Origin: an uncultured Clostridia bacterium
GTDB taxonomy: Bacteria > Bacillota > Clostridia > TANB77 > CAG-508
Direction: 5' to 3'
DNA length: 64,000 bases
NCBI GenBank assembly: GCA_934167755.1
Contig: CAKPLT010000007.1
Coordinates: 13,620 to 77,619 of the forward strand
Position 1 is the stretch's first letter. The number at the start of each line of letters is the position of its first letter. Below the pieces are notes generated by a model that saw nothing but the letters and a program-made list of their open reading frames with translations, did not search any database and had not been told where the DNA came from. Of the stretch, positions 36,835 through 45,307 are shown in pieces. A program made the position numbers and the translations under genes.

Positions 36835-37878
36835 ATGGTCAAAAGAACACAAAAAGAAATAGAAAAAGATTTTAGACGGATTAAAGAAGCCGCAAAAACA
36901 GCAACATCAATTAAGGACCTCGAAAGGAAAACTGGATTATCGTATGCTATGATTAATACAACATTATCAAAACATCCTACAGTTTTTAAAAGAATCAAAG
37001 CACAGATGTCAAATAATCAGGAAATAAATTCTGAAAATAAATTAAAAGCTATTGAAGAAGATTTTTATGAATCTAAAGCTGTAGCAGTTAAACGAAAAAA
37101 AGTCGCGCAAGTAGCTACATCTGGATTTGTTATAGACGCTTCTATAACTGGTATTAAAGAATTGAGAGATGTTCTCTCCAAGATTTGTCATTCCAATGAG
37201 AAATTGATTTTGACCAGCATAACAATTAAGGAACTGGAAAAACTGCAGAAATTTAAAGATACTGATGCTCATGACGCACGGTATATTTTAGCATTAGCTG
37301 CTGAAAACAGTAATAACTTTGAAAATGTTCTAATTGATGAAACTGTTGGAATACCTGATGATTGTATTATTAAATATTGTGCAAACAATAAAGACAATGT
37401 CACATTGTTAACATCAGATAAAACAATGACTCTAAAGGCTAGGATGTATGGAGTTCAGGTTCAATACTTTAAGCAGCCAACAAAAGCTACCGCTGATAAT
37501 GTTACTGTGTCAGAAAATGCTCATCCAGATAAGTCAAGAAAAAAGTCAAATATCAGAACATTAATGCCAGCAAATAAAATAGGAAATCAGTTAGTTATAT
37601 CAAACTTTGAAAACCATGTTATATCTATTTCCGTTTTTTCAGATGGAACAGAATATAATTATGGAATTAGAGAGCTTCATATAGGAGATGATGTATTTGT
37701 TGCTACAAAAAAGAAAAAATACATTACATTCGCACATTATAGAATATTGTCTCTAAGTTCACAGGATAATTGTGAACTTATATATTCTCGAAGGTTTTAT
37801 GATTTTAATAATTTTAATGTTACAGATACAGCTTATGAATCATTTTTAAACGCTTTTAAACTTAAACATAACTTATAA
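36835..37878 (+). CDS. PIN-domain protein with N-terminal helical DNA-binding-like region
   Basis: 347 aa. An N-terminal helical segment (about 5-58, SIKDLERKTGLSYAMINTTL) resembles a helix-turn-helix. A PIN nuclease domain follows (about 97-212), with acidic residues near D101 (FVIDAS), E133 (ITIKELEK), D147 (AHDARYI) and D195 (LLTSDKT) in the right order. The C-terminal about 110 residues look beta-rich. No antitoxin gene is adjacent, so a classic VapBC pair is not supported. Two in-frame CGG codons and a plus-strand position set it apart from its neighbours. Confidence 0.68.
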   Translation: MVKRTQKEIEKDFRRIKEAAKTATSIKDLERKTGLSYAMINTTLSKHPTVFKRIKAQMSNNQEINSENKLKAIEEDFYESKAVAVKRKKVAQVATSGFVIDASITGIKELRDVLSKICHSNEKLILTSITIKELEKLQKFKDTDAHDARYILALAAENSNNFENVLIDETVGIPDDCIIKYCANNKDNVTLLTSDKTMTLKARMYGVQVQYFKQPTKATADNVTVSENAHPDKSRKKSNIRTLMPANKIGNQLVISNFENHVISISVFSDGTEYNYGIRELHIGDDVFVATKKKKYITFAHYRILSLSSQDNCELIYSRRFYDFNNFNVTDTAYESFLNAFKLKHNL

Positions 37879-37924
37879 GAAAGTTGCTATATTTTAAAAT
37901 TAATCAAGTCTATTAAACACATCT

Positions 37925-37956
37925 AAGCCTAACCATACAATTGTATAGTTAGGCTT
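37925..37956. terminator. Bidirectional terminator between the PIN gene and glmM
   Basis: Stem AAGCCTAAC / GTTAGGCTT with ATAC/GTAT inside, then TCTTTCTTT. It serves converging genes. Confidence 0.8.
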
Positions 37957-37962
37957 CTTTCT

Positions 37963-39327
37963 TTATATACAGCTTTTTTCAATCATATCTGCAATCTTTC
38001 TAGCCTTAGCTTCAATTACATTTATATCATTACCTTCAATCATAACTCTAACAAGAGGTTCTGTACCAGAAGGTCTTATAAGAACTCTACCATTTCCGGC
38101 AAATTCCTTTTCTAAATTTTCAATTGCTTTTTTTATCTCTACATTTTTTTCATAATCGTTTCTTTTATTTAAATCGACTTTTGCATTAATTAAAACTTGG
38201 GGATATTTTTGTACCATTGCTCCTAATTCTGATGCTTTTTTTCCACTCTCTAATATAGCTTGAATCAACATTAATGATGTTAAAATTCCATCTCCTGTTG
38301 GATTATAATCAAGCATAATTACATGACCAGATTGTTCTCCTCCCAAATTATATCCGTTTTTCACCATTTCTTCTAGTACATATCTATCTCCAACTTTTGT
38401 TTGAACAAATTGTAGATTTTCTTTTTCCGCATATTTATTTAGTCCTAAATTACTCATAACTGTTGCAACAATCGTATCTTTTGCAAGTTTTCTATGTTTT
38501 TTTAAGTAATCTGAGATGATAGCTAATAATTTATCACCATCAATCTCTTCTCCATTTTCATCAACAGCTAAACATCTATCTCCATCTCCATCATAAGCAA
38601 TTCCAAGGCTCATTTTATTTTTTACAACATATTCTTTTAACATTTCAAGATGTGTTGATCCACAACCGTCGTTTATATTTATTCCATTAGGATTATTATT
38701 TATAATTACATGATTTATTCCCAATGCTTTAAATACTTTGTCTGCAACTTTATATGTAGCTCCATTAGCAGTATCTATTACTACTTTAAAATCTGGTCTA
38801 TTAAGCTTTTCAATATTATCATCAAAATTTTTTCTAAAGAAATATACATATTCATCTAATAAATCTGTTCTTACCTCTGAAATTCCTATTTTTTCGCTTA
38901 CAGCTGATAATTCATCAAGTTTTCCTGAATCCATTACCTCTTCTATTTCTTCTTCTATTTCATCTGGAATCTTTGTTCCTTTATTACTGAAGTATTTTAT
39001 TCCATTGTCCTCAAATGTATTATGTGATGCTGATATTACAACACTTGCATCTGCTTGAAGCTTTCTTGTTAAATATGCGACTCCTGGTGTTGGAATAACA
39101 CCTAATAATTTAACATTTGCTCCATAGCTTAAAAATCCTGCTACCATTGCACTTTCTATTAGTGTTCCTGAAATACGAGTATCTCTACCAATTAATATTG
39201 TTGGTGTTTTTGTTGAATGTTTTGATAATACATATGCCCCAGCTTTTGCTACTCTATATACTAATTCAGGTGATAACTCTGTATTAGCAATTCTACGAAT
39301 TCCATCTGTTCCAAAATACTTTCTCAT
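37963..39327 (-). CDS. glmM: Phosphoglucosamine mutase
   Basis: 454 aa. It converts glucosamine-6-phosphate to glucosamine-1-phosphate for UDP-GlcNAc synthesis. Motifs are YFGTDGIRR at the N-terminus, the phosphoserine loop VVISASHNTFEDNG, the metal loop YDGDGDR, substrate motif GGEQSGH and phosphate-binding RPSGTEPLVRVM. The start ATG at 39327 is preferred because AAAGGAAA is about 9 nt upstream; the ATG three codons earlier is too close. It follows a hypothetical anchored protein and glyQS on the same strand. Confidence 0.94.
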   Translation of the reverse strand: MRKYFGTDGIRRIANTELSPELVYRVAKAGAYVLSKHSTKTPTILIGRDTRISGTLIESAMVAGFLSYGANVKLLGVIPTPGVAYLTRKLQADASVVISASHNTFEDNGIKYFSNKGTKIPDEIEEEIEEVMDSGKLDELSAVSEKIGISEVRTDLLDEYVYFFRKNFDDNIEKLNRPDFKVVIDTANGATYKVADKVFKALGINHVIINNNPNGININDGCGSTHLEMLKEYVVKNKMSLGIAYDGDGDRCLAVDENGEEIDGDKLLAIISDYLKKHRKLAKDTIVATVMSNLGLNKYAEKENLQFVQTKVGDRYVLEEMVKNGYNLGGEQSGHVIMLDYNPTGDGILTSLMLIQAILESGKKASELGAMVQKYPQVLINAKVDLNKRNDYEKNVEIKKAIENLEKEFAGNGRVLIRPSGTEPLVRVMIEGNDINVIEAKARKIADMIEKSCI

Positions 39328-39363
39328 TTTCTTCATTTCCTTTCTTAAATATTCTATTTCTAA

Positions 39364-40068
39364 CTAATCTGTTAATTTATTTAATAAATTATAATATTCT
39401 GTCATTCTGTTTAAGTTTGTAAATTGAATTTTGTCATCTTTTATAGTCCAAGAATCTTTATTATCTTCTAAAAATTCTCTAATTTTATCTATTTTATTAA
39501 TTTTTTCAATTAGCAGACTTTTTTCATCTTTTACTTTTTCTTCTAACGAATTATACTGTTTTTTCATCACATCATTTAACATTACTGTATTATATAATCC
39601 AGTATAATAATCTCTTCTTGATGAAATATTATTTTTAGTAATATTTTCCGAAATCTTTTCTTCTGTTAGCATTTCTTCTAATTCTGAAATACAATTTTGA
39701 CTTTTTTCTTTATATTCTTTTATTATATCCTCTATTTCTTTTAAGTCTTTATCTTGCATATTTTGTGCAGTAAATATATTGTTTGGATTTACGCCATTAT
39801 TTAATTCTTCAATCTCTACATATATATTCTTAAGATTTGAAATATATTCTTTAATTGATTTTTCAACAATAGCATAGTTTTTCTTAGTTTTTATATTAAA
39901 GTCTATATTGTCTTTTGATATATCTGATTGAAGAATTTTATTTGATTCTTCTGTTAACAATTTCGTTTGCTCTTTATTAAAATTTCCAAATATAAAAGTT
40001 GCTCCTACTATTCCAATTATTAATATTAATACTATTACAATTGCTATTATCACTTTTTTATTTTCCAT
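39364..40068 (-). CDS. Membrane-anchored coiled-coil hypothetical protein
   Basis: 234 aa. It has a single N-terminal membrane helix (about 5-27, IIAIVIVLILIIGIVGATFIF) and an extracytoplasmic Lys/Glu/Asn-rich helical region (about 35-220). I do not recognise the family. It lies 36 nt upstream of glmM and 21 nt downstream of glyQS, so probably the middle gene of a glyQS-glmM run controlled by the T-box. A cell-envelope role is only inferred from topology. Confidence 0.6.
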   Translation of the reverse strand: MENKKVIIAIVIVLILIIGIVGATFIFGNFNKEQTKLLTEESNKILQSDISKDNIDFNIKTKKNYAIVEKSIKEYISNLKNIYVEIEELNNGVNPNNIFTAQNMQDKDLKEIEDIIKEYKEKSQNCISELEEMLTEEKISENITKNNISSRRDYYTGLYNTVMLNDVMKKQYNSLEEKVKDEKSLLIEKINKIDKIREFLEDNKDSWTIKDDKIQFTNLNRMTEYYNLLNKLTD

Positions 40069-40089
40069 TTTTCTTTTCCTTTCGTATTA

Positions 40090-41472
40090 TTAAAAATCTA
40101 TCTTTTCATCAATCCAGTTCTCAAGTTCATCAATTTTTACTCTTACTTGTTCCATTGTATCTCTGTCTCTTATTGTTACTGTGTTATCTTCTAAAGTATC
40201 AAAATCTATTGTTACACAGAAAGGTGTTCCAATTTCATCTTGTCTTCTATAGCGTTTTCCAATTGAACCCGTTTCGTCATATTCACACATAAATTTCTTT
40301 GATAATTTAGCATATACTTCTTCTGCTTTTTCTGATAACTTTTTAGATAATGGAAGTATTGCCACTTTGTATGGTGCTAGTGCTGGATGTAAGTGTAATA
40401 CAGTTCTTGTATCTCCTTCTGCTATTTCTTCTTCATCATATGCATTACATAAAAATGCAAGTGCAACTCTGTCTGCTCCAAGTGATGGTTCTATACAATA
40501 TGGTACATATCTCTCATTTGTTTCTGGGTCTAAATATGTAAAATCTTCTTTTGAAACATTCATATGATTTGTTAAATCATAATCTGTTCTATCTGCAATT
40601 CCCCATAATTCTCCCCATCCAAATGGAAATGCATATTCTATATCTGTTGTTGCTTTACTGTAAAATACAAGTTCTTCTGGGCTATGATCTCTTAATCGTA
40701 TGTTTTCTTCTTTCATTCCAAGTCCTAATAACCATTCTTTACAGAATTTCTTCCAATATTCATACCATTCTAAATCTGTTCCTGGTTTGCAGAAAAATTC
40801 TAATTCCATTTGTTCAAATTCTCTTGTTCTAAATGTGAAATTTCCTGGTGTTATTTCATTTCTAAATGCTTTTCCAACTTGTGCAATTCCCATTGGAAGT
40901 TTTTTTCTTGTTGTTCTCATTACATTTTTGAAGTTTACAAATATTCCTTGTGCTGTTTCTGGTCTTAAATAAATTTCTGCTTTTGCATCTTCTGTTACAC
41001 CTTGAAATGTTTTAAACATCAAATTAAATTTTCGTATTCCTGTAAAATTGTGTTTTCCGCAGTTTGGACAGCAAATATTATTATCATCCATAAATTTAAT
41101 CATTTCTTCATCTGTCATTCCATCTGCTATCATGTCTTTTTCATTATCATGTGCCCATTCTTCGATTAATTTATCTGCTCTGTGTCTTGTTTTACATTCT
41201 TTGCAATCTATAAGTGGATCTGAAAATCCTCCAACATGTCCTGATGCAACCCATGTTTGTGGATTCATTAATATTGCAGCATCTAATCCTACATTGTGTT
41301 TGCTTTCTTGAATAAATTTTTTTCTCCATAGTTTTTTTATATTATTTTTTAGTTCTACTCCTAATGGTCCATAATCCCATGTATTTGCTAATCCTCCATA
41401 AATTTCTGACCCAGGATAGATATATCCTCTTGCTTTACATAAGTTAACTATTGTTTCCATTGATTTTACCAT
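40090..41472 (-). CDS. glyQS: Glycyl-tRNA synthetase, dimeric class II type
   Basis: 460 aa alpha2-type GlyRS. Motifs are YGGLANTWDYGPLGVELKNN near the N-terminus, class II motif 2 around FRNEITPGNFTFRTREFEQME and motif 3 LGADRVALAFLC. A zinc-binding pair is visible as DCKECKTRHR with CCPNCGKHN. It is preceded by a glycine T-box leader and GGAGGAGA ahead of ATG 41472. The upstream leader senses uncharged tRNA-Gly. Confidence 0.95.
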   Translation of the reverse strand: MVKSMETIVNLCKARGYIYPGSEIYGGLANTWDYGPLGVELKNNIKKLWRKKFIQESKHNVGLDAAILMNPQTWVASGHVGGFSDPLIDCKECKTRHRADKLIEEWAHDNEKDMIADGMTDEEMIKFMDDNNICCPNCGKHNFTGIRKFNLMFKTFQGVTEDAKAEIYLRPETAQGIFVNFKNVMRTTRKKLPMGIAQVGKAFRNEITPGNFTFRTREFEQMELEFFCKPGTDLEWYEYWKKFCKEWLLGLGMKEENIRLRDHSPEELVFYSKATTDIEYAFPFGWGELWGIADRTDYDLTNHMNVSKEDFTYLDPETNERYVPYCIEPSLGADRVALAFLCNAYDEEEIAEGDTRTVLHLHPALAPYKVAILPLSKKLSEKAEEVYAKLSKKFMCEYDETGSIGKRYRRQDEIGTPFCVTIDFDTLEDNTVTIRDRDTMEQVRVKIDELENWIDEKIDF

Positions 41473-41561
41473 TTTAAATCTCCTCCATTTCTAATTCTCA
41501 AATTCTGTTTAAAAATAATTAAATCTGACATATTCAAAATTACAATTACTTTTAAACTAAA

Positions 41562-41796
41562 CAAAAAACTTCCGTGCCTAGCATAATATGCCACGCACAC
41601 TACGCTAGGGACGAAAGTATATTCCGCGATTCCACCCTAATTCTTAAAGCTTTTCATTTGCTTTAAGCACCTTAATTTATTTTTATTACTCAAAAGCTCC
41701 CCTTATGTTTATCGCTACTAGTATTCCACCATCACTAGCTCTCTATTATTGAATTACATAATTTTTCTTTTTCATCGTAATTATTTAACTTGCTTT
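41562..41796 (-). promoter_or_regulatory. Glycine T-box riboswitch with terminator
   Basis: The minus strand carries the T-box sequence AGGGTGGAATCGCG (41625-41638). UGGA would pair with a tRNA ending UCCA, as expected for tRNA-Gly. Upstream is a Stem I with distal-loop sequence GCTAGTGATGGTGGAATACT and a specifier loop containing GGGGA (Gly codons GGG/GGA). Downstream the terminator arms GCTAGGCACGGAAGT and ACTTTCGTCCCTAGC end in TTTTTTG (41562-41618). Uncharged tRNA-Gly should stabilise the antiterminator and switch glyQS on. Confidence 0.93.
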
Positions 41797-41825
41797 ATTA
41801 TATTATGTTATTTTTTCATTGTCAA
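41797..41825 (-). promoter_or_regulatory. Promoter of the glyQS T-box transcript
   Basis: Minus strand: TTGACA (41820-41825), 17 nt, TATAAT (41797-41802), a consensus promoter abutting the end of rqcH. Confidence 0.85.
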
Positions 41826-41830
41826 CATTT

Positions 41831-43565
41831 TTAATAAAAATTATTAATCGTTGTTATATTCAAAGGATTAACATTTAAAGTCTTATTATTGGTAAAAATA
41901 ACCATCCCAGGTTTTGCTCCATGTGCCTTCTTAACAAATTGAACCTGACAATAATCAACAGGAACATTAGAAGAAAGATTTGCTTTACTATGTTTAGCAG
42001 CAATCTCAGCACATTTGACTAAAATATCATCAGTAACTTCCTTTTCAGCCTTTAGTATCACATGACTTCCGTTGTACATCTTTTGTATGAAACCATAAAT
42101 CCATTTTATTTGCAAAAGATAATGTTAGCCAATCATTTTCTTTATTATTTCTTCCTACATAAATTTTATATCCATCAATATCATATTCAATAGGTGAAAA
42201 TGTTTGTTGTTTTTTCTTTTTAGAAATTTTACTCTTTTTCTCTTTCTTTTTTAGTCTATCTTTAAATACAACATTTTCGCTTATTTCTTCAAAAATTTCT
42301 TGAACATCTTCAACACATATACTATTCTCTAATTCATATACAATGCTTCCAATATAATCAATCTCTTTTTCAGTCTCAATTTTTTGTTCAGACACAATTT
42401 GGAATGCATTTTTTAGTTTAGAATATTTTTTAAAATATCTTTTTGCATTTACATTTGGTGAATATTTTGTATCTAAAGGTATTGAAATCAAATTATTGTT
42501 ATCATAATAATTCTCCAATTCTATACTTGCTGAATGATTATTTGTAATTCTATATAAATTTGCTGTTATAAGTTCTCCATATAATCTATACTTGTCCATT
42601 TCATCACATTCTTTAAGTTTTGAATTTATATTCAATAAACGATTATTATATTTTTTCAATTTTTCTAAAATCATCTTTAACAAACTGTTTCTGTAATTTA
42701 CAAATGTTTCTGTTGTTTCTCTTTCAAAATAAAAATCATCAATATAAAAATTCAAACTATAATTCTCTGGATTTTCATCTTTTACTAATACATAATCTGA
42801 AACCTTGTCATTTTTATATAGTGTTTCAAATTTTAAAGTTTGATTGTCTTTTATTATATCTCGAATATATTTATAAACCTTTTTCAAGCTTTCTTTTGAA
42901 ACATTTTCTATATCGCATTGTAATATTACTGATTTTGCAAATTGGATACTAATTCCTGTAAATTTATTAGCAATTTCTTTTGCTAAATTTTCTATATTTA
43001 TATCTTCCGTTTTACCTAATAGTTTATCATAAAACTCTTCAAAGTCTTTTAATTCTATAAAATCATATTTATCTGATTTTGGCAAAACATATACTCGTGA
43101 TGGCAATATTTCTCTATATGAATTTACTGAGCTTATATGTCTTATTGCATCAATAATTACACCATTTGACTTTGTTAGTATAATATTACTATGTTTTCCC
43201 ATAAGTTCAATTATTAAAGTTTTAACTTCTATTTCATTAAATTCATTGATAGTTTCAATTTGAATATCTACAACTCTTTCTAATCCTTGCATTGAAATAT
43301 CTATAATTCTTCCACCAACTAAATGTTTTCTGAGTAACATACAAAAATTGGGTGCAACAAGTGGGTTTATTTTAGAATGTTTTGTTAAATTTAGCCTACA
43401 ATTATGTGCATCTATACAAATATTTAAAGCATAATTATTTCCTTGAAAATATAGTCCTAATATTACTGTATTTCTATCTGGTTCATGGATTTTATCTATT
43501 TTACTTCCTATAATGTTTTGCAATTCTGAAACAATTGATTTTGTTACAATTCCGTCAAATGCCAT
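41831..43565 (-). CDS. rqcH: RqcH/NFACT ribosome quality-control factor, +1 frameshift at CGG
   Basis: 577 aa if read through. The N-terminal NFACT-N domain (MAFDGIVTKSIVSEL, FYGN-type core), a coiled coil (about 290-430) and the NFACT-R domain (YDIDGYKIYVGRNNKENDWLT) lead to DLWFHTKDVQ. Here the frame meets CGG (42069-42071) and stops eight codons later. Skipping the C gives GSHVILKAE and then VPVDYCQVQFVKKAHGAKPGMV, the family's conserved end. Bacterial RqcH binds obstructed 50S subunits and adds poly-alanine tails to stalled chains. Without a +1 shift the last about 75 residues are lost. It could alternatively be a pseudogene or an assembly error. Confidence 0.85.
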
Positions 43566-43618
43566 TAAATCATCTCCTTAAATACTAATATAATAGCACA
43601 AAAAGGTCGCACTGTAAA

Positions 43619-44128
43619 CTACTTTAAATAATCTAATGGATTAACATATTCACTATTTATTCTAAATCCTATATGCAAGTGACAGCCTGTAGTTGCACCA
43701 TTTGTTGGCTTTCCAGTTGTATCTTTGTAATTGTTTCCTGCAACTCCATATACATATTTAGGTCCAACATTTCCAATTATTTGTCCTTGTTCTATTTTAT
43801 CACCGATAGATACAATATAATTTGGAGAAACATGACAATATGATATTTTAAGTTGATTTTCTGTAGTTATTGTTATTGTATATCCTCCACCTCCAAGAAA
43901 GCCTATAAATGTTATTTCTCCATTACATATTGCTATTAATGTTGTTCCTTCAGGTGCTGGAATGTCTACTCCTTTATGATATGTTGAAGCACCTGATGTT
44001 GGCGCACTCCTTTTTCCAAACGGAGATGATATTGCTGTATATCCAGGAATTGGCCATGCAAAATTTAAATCTCCATAAAAAATTAATTCTCCTTTATTAG
44101 TTTCTTGTAAATCATTGCTTGTAGACAT
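43619..44128 (-). CDS. M23-family peptidase
   Basis: 169 aa from the first ATG. LytM zinc motifs are STYHKGVDIPAP, SYCHVSP and GCHLHIGFRI, with a family-typical end NPLDYLK. No coiled coil, unlike the two paralogues at 10.5-12.9 kb. In frame upstream to 44194 the DNA encodes NKLITGIIIFSIIICILFIP, a clear signal peptide, with GAAAGAGG at the right distance, but the only codon at the start position is ATA. The true protein may thus begin at 44194 (about 191 aa, exported). Catalysis on peptidoglycan is expected. Confidence 0.8.
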   Translation of the reverse strand: MSTSNDLQETNKGELIFYGDLNFAWPIPGYTAISSPFGKRSAPTSGASTYHKGVDIPAPEGTTLIAICNGEITFIGFLGGGGYTITITTENQLKISYCHVSPNYIVSIGDKIEQGQIIGNVGPKYVYGVAGNNYKDTTGKPTNGATTGCHLHIGFRINSEYVNPLDYLK

Positions 44129-44246
44129 TGCAGGTATAAATAAAATACATATTATTATTGAAAAAATAATTATTCCTGTTATTAATTTATTTATAAATAC
44201 ACACCTCTTTCTAATAATAATATATTTCTCAATAGCATCTACCTAA

Positions 44247-44283
44247 AAAGAAGCTTAGTTTCTTTTTAAAACTAAACTTCTTT
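44247..44283 (-). terminator. Second terminator downstream of tRNA-Trp
   Basis: AAGAAGTTTAGTTT pairs with AAACTAAGCTTCTT (one bulge), then TTT. Tandem with the next hairpin. Confidence 0.65.
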
Positions 44284-44294
44284 TCTCCATGAAA

Positions 44295-44320
44295 AATAGG
44301 TTTTAAAATTAAAACCTATT
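44295..44320 (-). terminator. First terminator downstream of tRNA-Trp
   Basis: 11-bp stem AATAGGTTTTA / TAAAACCTATT followed by TTTC on the minus strand. Confidence 0.75.
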
Positions 44321-44342
44321 GCCCCCTAAATCTTTATATATA

Positions 44343-44417
44343 TGGCAGGGGTAGAAGGATTCGAACCCTCACAGGCGGTTTTGGAGACCGATGTGCTACC
44401 ATTGACACTATACCCCT
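44343..44417 (-). tRNA. tRNA-Trp (anticodon CCA)
   Basis: The cloverleaf folds with acceptor AGGGGTA/TACCCCT, D-arm, anticodon loop CTCCAAA (CCA) and T-arm GGGTTCGAATCC. The discriminator is G, and the 3' CCA is encoded (44343-44345). It reads UGG. Confidence 0.96.
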
Positions 44418-44430
44418 ACATCACCTTATT

Positions 44431-44459
44431 ATATTAACACATTAAATAATTTTTGACAA
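44431..44459 (-). promoter_or_regulatory. Promoter of tRNA-Trp
   Basis: Minus strand: TTGTCA (44454-44459), 17 nt, TAATAT (44431-44436), 13 nt before the tRNA. Confidence 0.65.
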
Positions 44460-44502
44460 TACTTTTTAAAAAAAATTTTTAAATTTATAATTATATCAAA
44501 TT

Positions 44503-44614
44503 AATCAAAGAAATATCATTTTAAAGTGAAACAAGGTGTTTTAAATTTGTTTTTAAACAAATTTAAAATAGCGAAGCGTCCGCAGTTAAACGGTAAAATG
44601 ATATTTCTTTGATT
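44503..44614. repeat. Structured intergenic element, class B
   Basis: Perfect 21-bp outer arms (44503-44523 with 44594-44614) enclose a perfect 14-bp inner stem (44539-44552 with 44555-44568). Two unpaired G/C-richer linkers are AAGTGAAACAAGGTG and TAGCGAAGCGTCCGCAGTT. The topology resembles the class A elements but the linkers differ. It lies just downstream of the trmB stop. It could be a structured RNA or a palindromic mobile remnant. Confidence 0.55.
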
Positions 44615-44644
44615 TAATATTTTTTATTAATTAATACACTTTTA

Positions 44645-45307
44645 TTAAAATTTTTTTGCAATTAATGCTTTTATTTTTATTCCTTGCTCAGAAAACATCT
44701 TCTCATGTTCTGTTTCAATGTTATTTTCCCAAATTGGTTCTGAATGTAAATCATAAGTTTTTTTCAAAATTGTAAAACCAGACTCTTCAAAATATTCTAA
44801 ACTTGCATTAAATAAGCTATCATCATCTGTTTTAAAATAAATTTCTCCATCTTTTGCTAAAAATGTCTTATATTTTTCTAATTGTCTTGTATGTGTTAAT
44901 CTCTTCTTTCTATGTTTTCCCTTTGGCCATGGATTGCAAAAATTTATGTATATTCTTTTAATATTATCTTGTTCTCCTAATATTAAAGTTATTCTTTCAA
45001 TATCAAATCTTGTTAATATTACATTCTCTATTTCTTTATTTTGTTCTTGATAAATTTGCTCAACATTCCTTTTTGCAAGGCCTAGCATTGCATCAACTAA
45101 ATCTATTGCAATATAATTTGTGTCATGATTCTGAATAGCTAATTGTGATATAAATTGCCCTTTTCCACATCCTAGTTCCAAATGGATTGGGTTATCCTGG
45201 TTTTTAAATTCTTGTATCCATTTATTTTTTAACTGTTCTGGATTATCTCTATAAAAGTTACTTGCCTCTAATTCTGGTCTTGCCCAAGGTTTAAATCTTA
45301 TTCTCAT
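44645..45307 (-). CDS. trmB: tRNA (guanine-N7-)-methyltransferase
   Basis: 220 aa SAM-dependent enzyme that methylates G46 in the tRNA variable loop. The SAM-binding loop is HLELGCGKGQFI and the family signature INFCNPWPKGKHRKKRL follows. The C-terminal SEPIWENNIETEHEKMFSEQG contains the TxYExKF-like catalytic end (here TEHEKMF). The start ATG overlaps the end of the upstream DUF5662-like gene by 17 nt, with GGAG 7 nt before, so translation is coupled. Confidence 0.93.
   Translation of the reverse strand: MRIRFKPWARPELEASNFYRDNPEQLKNKWIQEFKNQDNPIHLELGCGKGQFISQLAIQNHDTNYIAIDLVDAMLGLAKRNVEQIYQEQNKEIENVILTRFDIERITLILGEQDNIKRIYINFCNPWPKGKHRKKRLTHTRQLEKYKTFLAKDGEIYFKTDDDSLFNASLEYFEESGFTILKKTYDLHSEPIWENNIETEHEKMFSEQGIKIKALIAKKF

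Noticed and set aside
36835..37878. PIN protein as a VapC toxin of a toxin-antitoxin pair
   Set aside because: At 347 aa it is far longer than VapC and there is no small antitoxin gene beside it.
14858..42071. Explaining the three frame breaks as selenocysteine or stop-codon readthrough
   Set aside because: No stop codon lies at the breaks; the frame itself moves by one base, and there is no SECIS-like element.
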